In this document: in pieces, positions 37,303 through 46,790 of the stretch
How positions within the stretch are numbered: the first letter of the stretch is position 1
Layout of the letters: every line of letters starts with the position of its first letter
Source of the DNA: Sinomonas sp. R1AF57
GTDB taxonomy: Bacteria; Actinomycetota; Actinomycetes; Actinomycetales; Micrococcaceae
Reading direction: 5' to 3'
Assembly (NCBI RefSeq): GCF_002224485.1
Contig: NZ_CP022463.1
Span: forward strand, 1,924,239-1,988,238
Length of the DNA stretch: 64,000 nt
The notes under the pieces: model-generated
Database searches by the model: none
Told to the model about the DNA's origin: nothing
The model's input: the letters and a program-made list of their open reading frames with translations, nothing else
Position numbers and translations under genes: made by a program

Positions 37303-40300
37303 TCAGGCCCCGGCCTCGACGCGCTCGAGCTTCTGGCTGATCACGGTCGAGACGCCGTCGCCGCGCATCGACACGCCATAGAGCGCGTCGGCGACCTCCA
37401 TGGTGCGCTTCTGGTGGGTGATGACGATCAGCTGGCTCGACTCCCGGAGTTCCTCGAACACCGTGATGAGCCGGCCGAGGTTCGTGTCGTCGAGGGCCGC
37501 CTCGACCTCGTCCATGACGTAGAACGGCGACGGACGCGCCTTGAAGATCGCCACCAGGAGTGCGACCGCCGTCAGCGACCGCTCGCCGCCCGAGAGCAGC
37601 GAGAGGCGCTTGATCTTCTTGCCTGCCGGCCGCGCCTCGACCTCGATTCCCGTGGTGAGCAGGTCCGACGGGTCGGTGAGCACGAGCCTGCCGTCGCCGC
37701 CCGGGAAGAGCCGTGCGAAGACGCGCTCGAACTGCACGGAGGTGTCCGCGAACGCCTCGGCGAAGACGCGCTGCACGCGCTCGTCGACTTCGGCGACGAT
37801 CTTCAGCAGGTCCTTCCGGCTCGCCTGGAGGTCCTCGAGCTGCGCCGCCAGGAAGCGGTGGCGCTCCTCGAGGGCTGCGAACTCCTCGAGCGCGAGCGGG
37901 TTGACCTTGCCCAGGGCGGCCAGGTCCCGTTCGGCCTTCCTCAGGCGCTTCTCCTGCTCGGCCCTCACGAACGGCACACCGGCGTCGAGGGGTCTGCCGT
38001 CGTCGTCGACCTCGACGCGCAGGGCCGCCCACTTGTCTCCCTGCTCCTGCTGCGGGACGGGCACCGGGCGGTGGGGCCCGAACTCGTCGACGAGGGCCGC
38101 GACGGCGAGTCCCAGCTCGTCGGCCGCCCGCTCGGCCAGGGCCTCGAGGCGCAGGCGCTGTTCGGCGCGGGCCAGCTCGTCGCGATGGGCAGCGTCGTTG
38201 AGCTCCGCGAGCTCCCTGGCCAGGCCGTCATTGCGGCGGCGCAGCGTGCCGAGCCTCTCATCGATCTCGGACCGGTTCGCCTCGGCGGCGTCGCGCTCGC
38301 CCGCGGCCTCGTCGACGGCGGCGTCCATCGCGGCCAGCCCCCGGCGTGCTGCGTCGACGACGGCGCCCGCCCGGGCGGCCTCGCGGGCCCGGCGCTCCGC
38401 GCGCAGCCGTGCTTCCTCGGCCGCCCGCCGCTCCGACTCCGCGGCCCGCTCCAGGGAGGTCACGCGGGCTTCGAGGGAGCGCTGCTGCTCCTCGGCGGCA
38501 CGCAGCGAGAGCCGGGCCTCGAGCTCACGCGCCCGCGAGACGGCGGCCTGGGCCTGGAGCCGGTCGCGCTCCTCGGAGGTCGGCTCATCGGCATCAGGCG
38601 CTTCCTCGGCACGTTCAAGGCGCTCTGCGGCGGCCTCGAGGGCCACCTGTTCGGCGTCCAGCGTGGAACGGGCCGCGGCGAGGGACGCCCTGAGCCGCTC
38701 CTCCTCCGCCGATGCGCCCCGCAGCTGCGCCCCGAGCGCCCCGAGCCGCTCTGCAACGGCGGCGAAGGTGGCGTCCGAGTGATGCAGATCCGCGAGCGCC
38801 GCCTCGGCAGCCTCGCGCGCGGAGCGTTCGCGCTCCTGCGCGCTGGCCAGGCCGAATCCGCACCGTTCGTACTCCGCCTGGGCGGCGTCCAGCGCGGCTC
38901 TTGTCTGCTCGATGCGCCCCTGCAGCTCGATCGTGGACGGGGATCCCGCGGAGCCGCCGCACAGCGCGGCGGAGGTGACCAGGTCGCCGTCGTAGGTCGC
39001 GACGGTGAGATCTGGGTGGGATTCGGCGACGGAGAGCGCGGCCGCGAGACTGCGCACCACCACAGCGGCGTGGAGCAGGCGAGCGGTGGCGGCAGCGATC
39101 CGCGGGTCCGGCTCAACGACCTCGGCGAGCCACCGTGCCCCCTCCGGCAGCCGCTCCGCGCCCGACGCACCGCGGACCGGCGCGTCCTCCCCTGGGCTGC
39201 CGACGACGAGCGCGGCCTGGCCGGCGTCGTCCGCCTTGAGCGCGGCGAGCGCCTCCGCCGCCGCTTCCGGGCTGTCCATCGCCAGCCCCTCGGCGAGCGG
39301 CCCGAGCACGGCCGCGACGGCCGACTCGAACCCGGGCTCCACGTCGAGGAGGTCTGACACGCGCCCGAGGACCCCGCGGGCGGAGGAGGCGACCGTTCCC
39401 GTGGCGTCGCGGTCCCTCAGGCCCGCGGCGAGGGCCTCGAGCCGGGCCTGGTGGGCCTGCCGTTCCGCCGCCGCACGATGGCGCCGGTCGAGGAGCGCCG
39501 CCCTCGCGGACTCCGCCGCCTCGAGTTCCGCAGCGGCCTCCTCATACGCGGAGTCCAGGTCCTCCTCCCCCGCCTCGGCCGTGGCCATCTGCGTCTCGAG
39601 CGCGACGAACTCTGCTTCGGCGTGGCGCTGGCGCTCGCCGGCCGAGCCGAGGGACTCCTCGAGCCGGCCGATCTCACCCTCCGCTGACTCCACGCGGCCC
39701 CGGGCGGCGGCGACCTGTCCCGCGAGCCGGGCGAGGCCCTCGCGATGGTCTGCCTGCGCGCGCAGGAGCGCCGTGTGCCGCCGGTCCTCGGCGGTCGCCG
39801 CGTCCTCGGCCGCGGCCCGCTCCTCCTCGGCGGCGGCGAGGGCCTCGGAGCGCACCTCGACCGTTTCCGCCGCCGCCTCGAGCTCGAGCCGGAGCGCATC
39901 GGCCTGGCGTTGGAGGCCTTCGGGATCGCGTCCCCGGACCGGGCCATCGGAGGAGCCGAGGAGCCGACGCCGCTCCTCGGCCAGGGAGGCGAGGGAGCGC
40001 AGCCGCTCGCGGCCCTGGGCGAGCCGGTACCACGTCTCCCGCGCCGCATTGACCTGCGGGGTCGCCGCCGCCGCGGCACGTTCCGCCTCAGCCTGGGCGC
40101 GCCGGCCGCCGTCGAGCTCGCGCTCGACCTCCGCGCGGCGGGCGTCCAGGGCGGTGTGGTCCGCTTCCTCCGCGTCCATGGCGTCCTTCAGGGTCACGAT
40201 GTCGTCCGCGAGCAGGCGGGCACGGGCGTCCCTCACGTCGGCCTGGATCGTCTGGGCGCGGCGAGCCACCTGGGCCTGGCGGCCGAGGGGCCCGAGCTGG

Positions 40301-40899
40301 CGGCGGAGCTCTGCGGTGAGGTCGGATAGTCTTGAGAGGTTCGCCTGCATGGCCTCGAGCTTGCGGAGGGTGCGCTCCTTGCGCCGGCGATGCTTGAGGA
40401 TCCCCGCCGCCTCCTCGATGAAGCCGCGACGGTCCTCGGGGGTGGCGTGCAGGATCCGGTCGAGCTGCCCCTGGCCCACGATGACGTGCATCTCGCGGCC
40501 GAGGCCCGAGTCGGAGAGGAGCTCCTGGATGTCGAGCAGCCGGCATGGGCTCCCATTGATCGCATACTCGCTGCCGCCGGCGCGGAACAGCGTGCGCGAG
40601 ATCGTGACCTCACTGTACTCGATGGGCAGGGCCCCGTCGGCGTTGTCGATCGTGAGCGACACGTGCGCACGGCCCAGCGGGGGCCGGCCCGCCGTGCCGG
40701 CGAAGATGACGTCCTCCATCTTGCCGCCGCGCAGCGTCTTCGCACCCTGCTCGCCCATGACCCAGGCAAGCGCGTCGACCACGTTGGACTTGCCGGAGCC
40801 GTTGGGGCCGACGACGGCGGTGACCCCCGGTTCGAACTCGAACGTCGTCGCGGAGGCGAAGGACTTGAAGCCCCGGATGGTCAGGGTCTTGAGGTGCAA
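37303..40899 (-). CDS. smc: Chromosome segregation protein SMC
   Basis: Condensin ATPase that compacts and separates chromosomes. The 1198-residue protein has the N-terminal Walker A (GPNGSGKSNVVDALAWVMGE, residues ~32-51), two long coiled coils around a hinge (about residues 510-650), and the C-terminal signature LSGGERSLTAVALLVA with Walker B FYVMDEVEAALDD. Alanine/glutamate-rich coiled coils give long open frames on the other strand that are shadows. Convergent with the crotonase gene, with only 5 bases between stops. Confidence 0.97.
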   Translation of the reverse strand: MHLKTLTIRGFKSFASATTFEFEPGVTAVVGPNGSGKSNVVDALAWVMGEQGAKTLRGGKMEDVIFAGTAGRPPLGRAHVSLTIDNADGALPIEYSEVTISRTLFRAGGSEYAINGSPCRLLDIQELLSDSGLGREMHVIVGQGQLDRILHATPEDRRGFIEEAAGILKHRRRKERTLRKLEAMQANLSRLSDLTAELRRQLGPLGRQAQVARRAQTIQADVRDARARLLADDIVTLKDAMDAEEADHTALDARRAEVERELDGGRRAQAEAERAAAAATPQVNAARETWYRLAQGRERLRSLASLAEERRRLLGSSDGPVRGRDPEGLQRQADALRLELEAAAETVEVRSEALAAAEEERAAAEDAATAEDRRHTALLRAQADHREGLARLAGQVAAARGRVESAEGEIGRLEESLGSAGERQRHAEAEFVALETQMATAEAGEEDLDSAYEEAAAELEAAESARAALLDRRHRAAAERQAHQARLEALAAGLRDRDATGTVASSARGVLGRVSDLLDVEPGFESAVAAVLGPLAEGLAMDSPEAAAEALAALKADDAGQAALVVGSPGEDAPVRGASGAERLPEGARWLAEVVEPDPRIAAATARLLHAAVVVRSLAAALSVAESHPDLTVATYDGDLVTSAALCGGSAGSPSTIELQGRIEQTRAALDAAQAEYERCGFGLASAQERERSAREAAEAALADLHHSDATFAAVAERLGALGAQLRGASAEEERLRASLAAARSTLDAEQVALEAAAERLERAEEAPDADEPTSEERDRLQAQAAVSRARELEARLSLRAAEEQQRSLEARVTSLERAAESERRAAEEARLRAERRAREAARAGAVVDAARRGLAAMDAAVDEAAGERDAAEANRSEIDERLGTLRRRNDGLARELAELNDAAHRDELARAEQRLRLEALAERAADELGLAVAALVDEFGPHRPVPVPQQEQGDKWAALRVEVDDDGRPLDAGVPFVRAEQEKRLRKAERDLAALGKVNPLALEEFAALEERHRFLAAQLEDLQASRKDLLKIVAEVDERVQRVFAEAFADTSVQFERVFARLFPGGDGRLVLTDPSDLLTTGIEVEARPAGKKIKRLSLLSGGERSLTAVALLVAIFKARPSPFYVMDEVEAALDDTNLGRLITVFEELRESSQLIVITHQKRTMEVADALYGVSMRGDGVSTVISQKLERVEAGA

Positions 40900-41006
40900 G
40901 GCTTCCTAGGCTTTCGTGCTGCCGGCATGATGCCCTAATCTACGCTCCCGCGCTCCCCCGGCCCGTCATCGCGGGCGGTGTGCCGCAGGGTCCGGGCGGC
41001 GATCCG

Positions 41007-41957
41007 CTACCAGCGGGCGTTGCGCGGGACCGGCTGGCATCGCGTGCACCGGTAGGACGAGCGGCCCATGAACGGCTCCCGGACCACGACGCCCACGTCT
41101 CCCTCGGCCGCGCAGCGCCGGCAGGGGCGCCCAGACCGGCCGTAGGCGTCGAGGGACCTCGAGAAGTAGCCGGACGCGCCGTTGACGTTGACGTAGAGGG
41201 AGTCGAAGCTCGTGCCTCCGGCCGCGAGGGCCCGCTCCATGACGTCGCGGACGGCCTCCACGAGCCGGGCGGTCTCGCTGCGGCGCAGCGTGTCTGTGGG
41301 CCTGGCGTAGTGGAGGCGGGCGCCCCAGAGGGCCTCGTCCGCGTAGATGTTGCCGATCCCGGAGACGAGGCGCTGGTCCAGCAGGGCGCGCTTGATGCCC
41401 GTCCGGCGCGAGCGCAGGCTCGCGTGGAACGCGGCCGGGTCGAAGAGCGGGTCCAGCGGGTCGCGTCCGATGTGCGCGGCCTCCGCCGGGATCAGCGGAC
41501 GGGGAGACTCCGAGCGGCCGCCGGCGCCGCCGTCGTGCGTCGTGACCAGTGGCACGACGGCGAGGCCGCCGAAGATGCGCTGGTCGACGAAGCGCAGCTC
41601 GCCGGGCATCCCGGGGGCCGCGCTGAGAGAGAGGCGGACCTTGAGGTGCTTCTCGAGGGGCTGCCCCTCATCCTCCACGAGGAGCTGGCCGCTCATCCCG
41701 AGGTGGGCCAGGAGCGCGGTGTGCGGGACCGCATCTGGCGGATCCGCGCGCCCCGCGAGCGGCAGCCAGAGGTACTTGCCGCGGCGGACGGCGTCGAGGA
41801 CGGTCGCGCCCTCGAGCTGTCCTCGGAAGTCCTCGGGGCCGAGCGCGTGCCGGCGGACGGAACGCGGGTCGAGGACCTGGGCGTCCTCCACGGTGCGCCC
41901 GGCGACCCAGGAGGCCAGGCCGCGTCGGACCACCTCGACTTCGGGAAGTTCGGGCAT
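41007..41957 (-). CDS. mutM: Formamidopyrimidine-DNA glycosylase MutM
   Basis: Removes 8-oxoguanine and formamidopyrimidines from DNA. The 316-residue protein starts [14 protein letters not shown] with catalytic Pro2 and Glu3, has the helix-two-turn-helix region ([18 protein letters not shown]), and ends with the zinc finger CRRC...CTRC (about residues 275-308). It lies between rnc and smc, the common actinobacterial order. Confidence 0.96.
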   Translation of the reverse strand: MPELPEVEVVRRGLASWVAGRTVEDAQVLDPRSVRRHALGPEDFRGQLEGATVLDAVRRGKYLWLPLAGRADPPDAVPHTALLAHLGMSGQLLVEDEGQPLEKHLKVRLSLSAAPGMPGELRFVDQRIFGGLAVVPLVTTHDGGAGGRSESPRPLIPAEAAHIGRDPLDPLFDPAAFHASLRSRRTGIKRALLDQRLVSGIGNIYADEALWGARLHYARPTDTLRRSETARLVEAVRDVMERALAAGGTSFDSLYVNVNGASGYFSRSLDAYGRSGRPCRRCAAEGDVGVVVREPFMGRSSYRCTRCQPVPRNARW

Positions 41958-41972
41958 TGCCGGACGCCGGTC

Positions 41973-42671
41973 CTAGGCGCGCGCGTCCTGAGACTGGGGG
42001 CCCAGGACCTTCCATGCGTTCGCGGCCGACTGCTGCTCGGCTTCCTTCTTGGAGTTCCCGGTCCCGGTCCCGTACGGCGTCCCGCCGATCAGGAGCGTGG
42101 CGGTGTAGACGCGCGCGTGGTCCGGGCCCTCGCCGACGACGGCGTAGTGGATCTGCCCGAGCTGGCGGTTGGCCGCGAGTTCCTGGATGTGGGTCTTCCA
42201 GTCCGTCCCCGCGCCCAGCACCGCCGCATCCGCGAGGAGCGGGGCGATGAGGCTGACGACGAAGCGCCGGGCGGTCTCGAGGTCGTTGGAGATGTAGGTG
42301 GCGCCGATGAGCGCTTCCATCGTGTCCGCGAGGATCGACGACTTGTTCTTCCCGCCGGTGACCTTCTCGCCCTGGCCGAGGTAGATGTACTCGCCGACAC
42401 CGAGGCGGCGGGCGATGGACGCGAGCGCGCGCGTGCTCACGACGGCGGCGCGTCGCTTGGCCAGCTCGCCCTCGCTGAGGCCCGGGTGCTCGCGGAAGAG
42501 CAGGTCGGTCACCGAGAAGCCGAGGATCGAGTCACCGAGGAACTCGAGACGCTCGTTGGTCGGAATGCCGCCGTTCTCGTAGGCGAACGAGCGGTGTGTC
42601 AGGGCAAGACGAAGCGTCTCGGCGTCGATCACGACGCCGAGACGCTTCAGAAGCTCGTCATGAGGGCTCAT
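41973..42671 (-). CDS. rnc: Ribonuclease III
   Basis: Cleaves double-stranded RNA in rRNA and mRNA processing. The 232-residue protein has the signature NERLEFLGDSILGFSVTD (residues ~39-56), the second acidic site ADTMEALIGATY, and a C-terminal double-stranded RNA-binding domain (HYAVVGEGPDHARVYTATLL, GNSKKEAEQQSAANAW). mutM starts 15 bases downstream and rpmF lies 18 bases upstream. Confidence 0.96.
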   Translation of the reverse strand: MSPHDELLKRLGVVIDAETLRLALTHRSFAYENGGIPTNERLEFLGDSILGFSVTDLLFREHPGLSEGELAKRRAAVVSTRALASIARRLGVGEYIYLGQGEKVTGGKNKSSILADTMEALIGATYISNDLETARRFVVSLIAPLLADAAVLGAGTDWKTHIQELAANRQLGQIHYAVVGEGPDHARVYTATLLIGGTPYGTGTGNSKKEAEQQSAANAWKVLGPQSQDARA

Positions 42672-42689
42672 GCGCGAGATGCCGCCAAC

Positions 42690-42893
42690 TCAGACGTCGG
42701 CGACCTTGCGGCCCTTGTACTCGAGGAACAGCTCGGTACCGGCCGAGTCGGTCACGACCTTCGCCTGGTGCGGGAGGCTGTACGTCACGCGACCGTTCTC
42801 GACGGTCTTGACGAGCGTCGGGACGGACGCCTTCCACTGCGAGCGGCGGGCGCGGGTATTCGAGCGAGACATCTTCCGCTTGGGAACAGCCAC
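42690..42893 (-). CDS. rpmF: 50S ribosomal protein L32
   Basis: A 67-residue ribosomal protein beginning [20 protein letters not shown], the L32 signature. It lacks the zinc-binding cysteines, so it is the cysteine-free form. AGAGAG precedes the ATG. It follows the YceD-family gene by 31 bases, the conserved yceD-rpmF pairing. Confidence 0.95.
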   Translation of the reverse strand: MAVPKRKMSRSNTRARRSQWKASVPTLVKTVENGRVTYSLPHQAKVVTDSAGTELFLEYKGRKVADV

Positions 42894-42924
42894 GGCTAAC
42901 TCATTTCTCTCTTAGTGCCAACAC

Positions 42925-43452
42925 TTACTCATCGTCGTGCCGGTCTGGCTTCACCAGATCTGCCAAGGCAGCCCACCGGGGGTCGACGACCTCATGGTGG
43001 TGCCCCGGCTCGTCCGCGAGGCGCGCCCCGCATTCGGAGCAGAGACCCTCGCAGTCTTCCCGGCACACCGGCTGGAACGGCAGCAGAGGTACCACTGCGT
43101 CCCGCAACACCGGTTCAAGATCGATGGACTCGTGCTCGACTCGACGTTGCTCTTCATCGTCTTCTCCGTCCGAGTGCCCCATGCCCTCGAAGAAGAAAAG
43201 CTCTTGCACTCCGGCATCGAGTCCGTACTCGATGGGATCCAGGCATCGCCCGCATTCGCCCGTCACGGTGACGTGCGCGGTTCCCGAGACCAGGATCCCC
43301 TCGTGCACTGACTCGAACGTCAGATCGAGGTCCACGGGGGACCCTTCCTTGACGCCGATGAGCGCCACACCGAGATCACCCGGTGCGGGTACATGCTCCG
43401 TGAGGGTCCGCATAGTCCCCGGGCTGCGCCCGAGGTCCTTGACGTCGAACAT
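42925..43452 (-). CDS. YceD family (DUF177) protein
   Basis: A YceD-type protein, the family encoded just before rpmF in most bacteria and linked to 23S rRNA metabolism. The visible core includes GECGRCLDPI, LLPFQPVCREDCEGLCSECG and the LVKPDRHDDE tail; the cysteine pairs are typical of the family. The listed start is the first ATG (43452). A better start may be ATT at 43479: it is in frame, adds nine residues (KREARSPL), and has AGGAG five bases upstream, whereas the ATG has no ribosome site. Confidence 0.9.
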   Translation of the reverse strand: MFDVKDLGRSPGTMRTLTEHVPAPGDLGVALIGVKEGSPVDLDLTFESVHEGILVSGTAHVTVTGECGRCLDPIEYGLDAGVQELFFFEGMGHSDGEDDEEQRRVEHESIDLEPVLRDAVVPLLPFQPVCREDCEGLCSECGARLADEPGHHHEVVDPRWAALADLVKPDRHDDE

Positions 43453-43484
43453 CAAAGGCGAACGTGCTTCGCGCTTAATGAGAA

Positions 43485-43489
43485 CTCCT
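43485..43489 (-). promoter_or_regulatory. Ribosome-binding site pointing to an ATT start for the YceD gene
   Basis: AGGAG on the minus strand is followed after 5 bases by an in-frame ATT (43479-43477). The nearest conventional in-frame starts (TTG 43455, ATG 43452) are 29 or more bases away, too far for this site. This decides the start in favour of ATT. Confidence 0.55.
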
Positions 43490-43602
43490 GTAGAACATAG
43501 ACCGACACGCTATCCTATCGTGCCCGCCCGTTCGTCCCAAACCGGGACCGGGCGCGCCTGGACAGCGTGGCGTGCTGCTGTGCCCGTCCAGTGTAGCGGG
43601 AA

Positions 43603-44094
43603 TCAGGCGGAGGCGCGGCCAGGCGCGGTGTCGGCGAGCCGCGTGAGGACGGAACGGGGGACAAACTCGGAGACGTCTCCCCCCAGGTCATGCACTTCCT
43701 TGACGAGCGTCGAGGACAGGTGGACGTAGTGCGCCTCGGCCGGGAGGAACACCGTCTCGACCCCGGTGAGCTGCCGGTTCATGATCGCCATGGGCAGCTC
43801 GTAGTCGAAGTCGGAGCTCGAGCGCAGTCCCTTGACGATGGCACTCGCGCCGCGTTCGCGGCAGTACTCGGCGAGGAGGCCCTCCCCCATCGGCTCGACC
43901 GTGATGCCGCTGATCGCACCGAGGGTCCGCCGGGCCATCGCAATGCGCTCCTCGAGGGAGAACCGGTACTTCTTGGCGTAGTTCGTGGACACCGCCACGA
44001 TCACCTCGTCGAAGAGGTTGGCGGCCCGCGCGATGACCTCGAGGTGCCCGTTGTGGATGGGGTCAAAGGAGCCAGGGCACACCGCGCGTCGCAT
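43603..44094 (-). CDS. coaD: Phosphopantetheine adenylyltransferase
   Basis: Adenylates 4'-phosphopantetheine in coenzyme A synthesis. The 163-residue protein has MRRAVCPGSFDPIHNGHLEVI with the HxGH nucleotide-binding motif, and the family pattern KGLRSSSDFDYELPMAIMNR. The ATG at 44094 is chosen to give the usual N-terminus; no strong ribosome site is visible and an ATG four-to-twelve codons upstream is possible. It diverges from the aminotransferase gene. Confidence 0.95.
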   Translation of the reverse strand: MRRAVCPGSFDPIHNGHLEVIARAANLFDEVIVAVSTNYAKKYRFSLEERIAMARRTLGAISGITVEPMGEGLLAEYCRERGASAIVKGLRSSSDFDYELPMAIMNRQLTGVETVFLPAEAHYVHLSSTLVKEVHDLGGDVSEFVPRSVLTRLADTAPGRASA

Positions 44095-44162
44095 ACGGCC
44101 AACATACTGCATGCCCCCAGCCGCGGGCAGGCCGGCGCCGCCCCGGCGGATAGCATGGGCGG

Positions 44163-45359
44163 ATGACATCCGCGTGGCAGCGAACAGCGGCCGGGGCGAA
44201 CCTCCTCGGCGAGGACGGCCAGCTCGGCGTGACGATCTTCGAGGAGATGACGTCCCTCGCCGTGCGGCACGGCGCCATCAACCTCGGTCAGGGGTTCCCG
44301 GACGAGGACGGTCCGGCCGAGATGGCCGAGGCAGCACGGTCCGCGATCCTCTCCGGCGCCAACCAGTACGCCCCCGGCCAGGGCATCCCCCGCCTGCGCG
44401 AGGCGGTGGCCGCGCACCAGGCGCGCTTCTACGGGATCGACCTGGACCCGTGGAAGCAGGCCATCGTCACGACGGGCGCCACCGAGGGGATCGCAGCGGC
44501 GGTCCTCGCCCTCGCCGGACCCGGGGACGAGGTCCTCACCTTCGAGCCGTTCTATGACTCCTACGGGGCGATGATCGCCCTTGCCGGCGCCGAGCACGTC
44601 ACGGTCCCCCTGCACGCGCCGGCCTTCCAGCCCGACCTCGCCGAGCTCGAGGCGGCGTTCACCCCGCGCACGCGCGTCGTCGTCGTGAACAACCCCCACA
44701 ACCCCACCGGCGCGGTGTTCGGGCAGGAGGTGCTCGCCCGCGTCGTCGAGCTCGCCGCACAGCACGACGCCGTGATCGTCACCGACGAGGTCTACGAGCA
44801 CCTCGTGTTCGGCGGGCCGCACGTGCCTGTCGCCACGCTTCCCGGCGCCGCCGAGCGGACCCTCACGATCTCCTCGGCGGGCAAGACCTTCTCGTTCACG
44901 GGATGGAAGGTCGGCTGGGTCACAGGACCCGAGGAGCTCGTGGCGCGGGTGCGCACCATCAAGCAGTTCCTCACCTACAGCTCGGGAACCCCGTTCCAGG
45001 AGGCCGTGGCGATGGGCTTGGGCTTCCCCGACGAGTTCTTCCGCGGCATCGCGGCATCGCTCCGGGCGAAGCGGGACATCCTCGCCGAGGGGCTCCGGGC
45101 TGCCGGGCTCGAGGTGTTCGTGCCGGAGGGCACCTACTTCATCACCACCGACACGAGGGCGCTTGGCATCGACAATGCCCTGGACCTCGCACGCCGGCTG
45201 CCCGAGCTCGTCGGCGTGGCCGCAATCCCTGTCTCGGTGTTCTGCCAGCCCGAGGGCGCGGAGCGCACCCGCTCGCTCCTGCGCTTCGCCTTCTGCAAGA
45301 AGGAGCCGCTCCTGGCGGAGGCGGCGTCGCGACTCGCCCTGCTCGCGGACCGCGTGTGA
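44163..45359 (+). CDS. PLP-dependent class I/II aminotransferase
   Basis: A 398-residue fold-type I aminotransferase. The PLP lysine lies in SSAGKTFSFTGWKVGW near residue 240, and NNPHNPTG and the D-x-VY motif (VTDEVYEHLVF) are present. The INLGQGFPDEDGP start is typical of the YbdL/kynurenine-aminotransferase and N-succinyldiaminopimelate aminotransferase group. The substrate is uncertain; DapC or methionine/kynurenine transamination are possible. Its stop overlaps the next gene (GTGTGA), so they are co-translated. Confidence 0.88.
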   Translation: MTSAWQRTAAGANLLGEDGQLGVTIFEEMTSLAVRHGAINLGQGFPDEDGPAEMAEAARSAILSGANQYAPGQGIPRLREAVAAHQARFYGIDLDPWKQAIVTTGATEGIAAAVLALAGPGDEVLTFEPFYDSYGAMIALAGAEHVTVPLHAPAFQPDLAELEAAFTPRTRVVVVNNPHNPTGAVFGQEVLARVVELAAQHDAVIVTDEVYEHLVFGGPHVPVATLPGAAERTLTISSAGKTFSFTGWKVGWVTGPEELVARVRTIKQFLTYSSGTPFQEAVAMGLGFPDEFFRGIAASLRAKRDILAEGLRAAGLEVFVPEGTYFITTDTRALGIDNALDLARRLPELVGVAAIPVSVFCQPEGAERTRSLLRFAFCKKEPLLAEAASRLALLADRV

Positions 45360-46126
45360 GCGCCTCGCGCTACCTGCGCGGCATCGGGGCCCATGCGAGC
45401 GTTGACGCGGATCCCCTCGTGCAGGGGGCCTTCATCCTCTCGATCGCCGGCGCAGAGCAGTCCCACGTGGACATCGCCGACCCCACCCATGTCTTCTATG
45501 CCTACCTGCGACGCATGGCGAACGTCGTGGACGCCGTCCGCCCGGCCGGGACGCCCCTCCATGCCCTCCATCTGGGGGCTGGCGCTCTGACCCTCGCCCG
45601 CTACATCGAGGCGACCCGCCCGGGCTCGGTCCAGACCGCGGTCGAGCTCGAACGCGAGCTGGTGGACTTCGTCCTCGAACAGCTCCCGCTGCCGGCGGGG
45701 ACAGACCTGGCGCTCCATCTGGGGGACGCCCGGTGGGAGCTTCCCGCGGCCGCCGGGCGCGGACCCTACGACGTCATCGCGCTGGACATCTTCTCGGGGC
45801 CGGAGGCGCCCGCGCACATCGCGCACCCCGACTTCTACGCCGAGGCCGCCGCGCTCTTGGCCGAGGATGGGGCGATGCTGGTCAACATCGGCGACGACCC
45901 GCCGCTCACGCTCGTGCGCTCGCAGGTCGCGGCGATGCGCGGCGTCTTCAGGGAGGTCGCGGCGCTCTCCGAACCGGACATGTTCACGGCACGGTTTCCC
46001 GGCAACATCGTGGCCATTGGGCTGCCGGGGCCCTGGCCGGACGCATGGAAGACGGCGCTGCCCGCGGCGGGACCGCACCCCACGCTCCTCGTGCGGGGGA
46101 TGGACTTGGACCCGCTCGCCGGCTGA
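45356..46126 (+). CDS. Spermidine-synthase-like methyltransferase-fold protein
   Basis: A 256-residue protein of the spermidine synthase/SAM-dependent methyltransferase fold. The nucleotide-binding segment is LHALHLGAGALTLARYI near residue 68, followed by an acidic position in TAVELERELVDF and the active-site-like DVIALDIFSGPEAP near residue 142. It lacks the membrane domain found in some fused homologues. Polyamine synthesis is not assured, since many actinobacterial members have no known substrate. The GTG at 45356 overlaps the aminotransferase stop by 4 bases. Confidence 0.8.
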   Translation: MSASRYLRGIGAHASVDADPLVQGAFILSIAGAEQSHVDIADPTHVFYAYLRRMANVVDAVRPAGTPLHALHLGAGALTLARYIEATRPGSVQTAVELERELVDFVLEQLPLPAGTDLALHLGDARWELPAAAGRGPYDVIALDIFSGPEAPAHIAHPDFYAEAAALLAEDGAMLVNIGDDPPLTLVRSQVAAMRGVFREVAALSEPDMFTARFPGNIVAIGLPGPWPDAWKTALPAAGPHPTLLVRGMDLDPLAG

Positions 46127-46135
46127 GACGCCGGA

Positions 46136-46336
46136 TCAGCTCGCGAGCTTCTGCTCCGCGAGGCGCTTCACCCATTCGGGCGTGGGGCGGTTGAGGCGCT
46201 CGTCGAGGACCACGCGGAGGCGGGCGGCGGCGATCTGCACCCGGCGGTCCGACGAGCCGGGCCTGCGCTCGGGCGTCTCCTCGGACGCGTGCCTGCCGTC
46301 TCCCTGATCGGCGGGGAGTGCTTCGTGCTTGCTCAC
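46136..46336 (-). CDS. Small hypothetical protein
   Basis: A 66-residue charged protein with an acidic/polar N-terminal half and a basic helical C-terminal half (RRVQIAAARLRVVLDERLNR, PEWVKRLAEQKLAS). I do not recognise the family. The GTG at 46336 is chosen because AGGAG lies about 5-6 bases upstream; the frame open to 46504 overlaps the next gene. No cysteines, signal peptide or membrane segment. It is the last gene of the thiL-recG-rsmD run. Confidence 0.6.
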   Translation of the reverse strand: MSKHEALPADQGDGRHASEETPERRPGSSDRRVQIAAARLRVVLDERLNRPTPEWVKRLAEQKLAS

Positions 46337-46403
46337 TGCCTCTCCTTCCGTGGCCCGTGCTGTGCCGCGCTCCCTCCAGTATCCCCCGGGCCCCGGGGCG
46401 GCG

Positions 46404-46790
46404 TCACGCATCGCCGAGCTCCTCGTCGAGCCCCGCCTCTTCCGCCTCCGCGATCGGGTCGATCCAGACGGCGTCGAGGAGCTGGAGCTCCTCGTCGCTC
46501 GCAATGAGGTCGCTCTTGGCGAGGCTCGCGAGCACCATCGTCCCCATGGCCTGCATCTGCGGGTCGGGCGACACGGACGCCTCGAGCGCCCATTCGGCGC
46601 GGCGCCAGAACTCAGCCCTGCGGTCCGAGTAGGAACGCTGGCGGATGGTGTTCAGGCCCACGATCGCCGCGACGACGGCGGCGGCGAGGGTGCCGACAGG
46701 TGCCAGCGCGGAGACGATCTCCCACCAGGCGGGTCCCGCCGCAGCGGCCGCGGACTGCACTGGGAGGGGCGTGGCCGTGAGGCCGATCAT
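46404..46790 (-). CDS. Hypothetical single-pass membrane protein
   Basis: A 128-residue protein with one membrane segment (about residues 20-46, IVSALAPVGTLAAAVVAAIV) and a C-terminal soluble part containing QRSYSDRRAEFWRRAEWALE and an acidic end (PIAEAEEAGLDEEL). The soluble part resembles the cytoplasmic helix of many small unnamed actinobacterial proteins. The ATG overlaps the rsmD stop (ATGA at 46787-46790), so it is co-translated with rsmD. Function unknown. Confidence 0.7.
   Translation of the reverse strand: MIGLTATPLPVQSAAAAAGPAWWEIVSALAPVGTLAAAVVAAIVGLNTIRQRSYSDRRAEFWRRAEWALEASVSPDPQMQAMGTMVLASLAKSDLIASDEELQLLDAVWIDPIAEAEEAGLDEELGDA

Noticed and set aside
37264-39357. Long open frame on the plus strand antisense to smc
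   Set aside because: It follows from the high-GC coiled-coil codons of smc. It has no ribosome site, no recognisable domain and the low-complexity composition typical of shadow frames.
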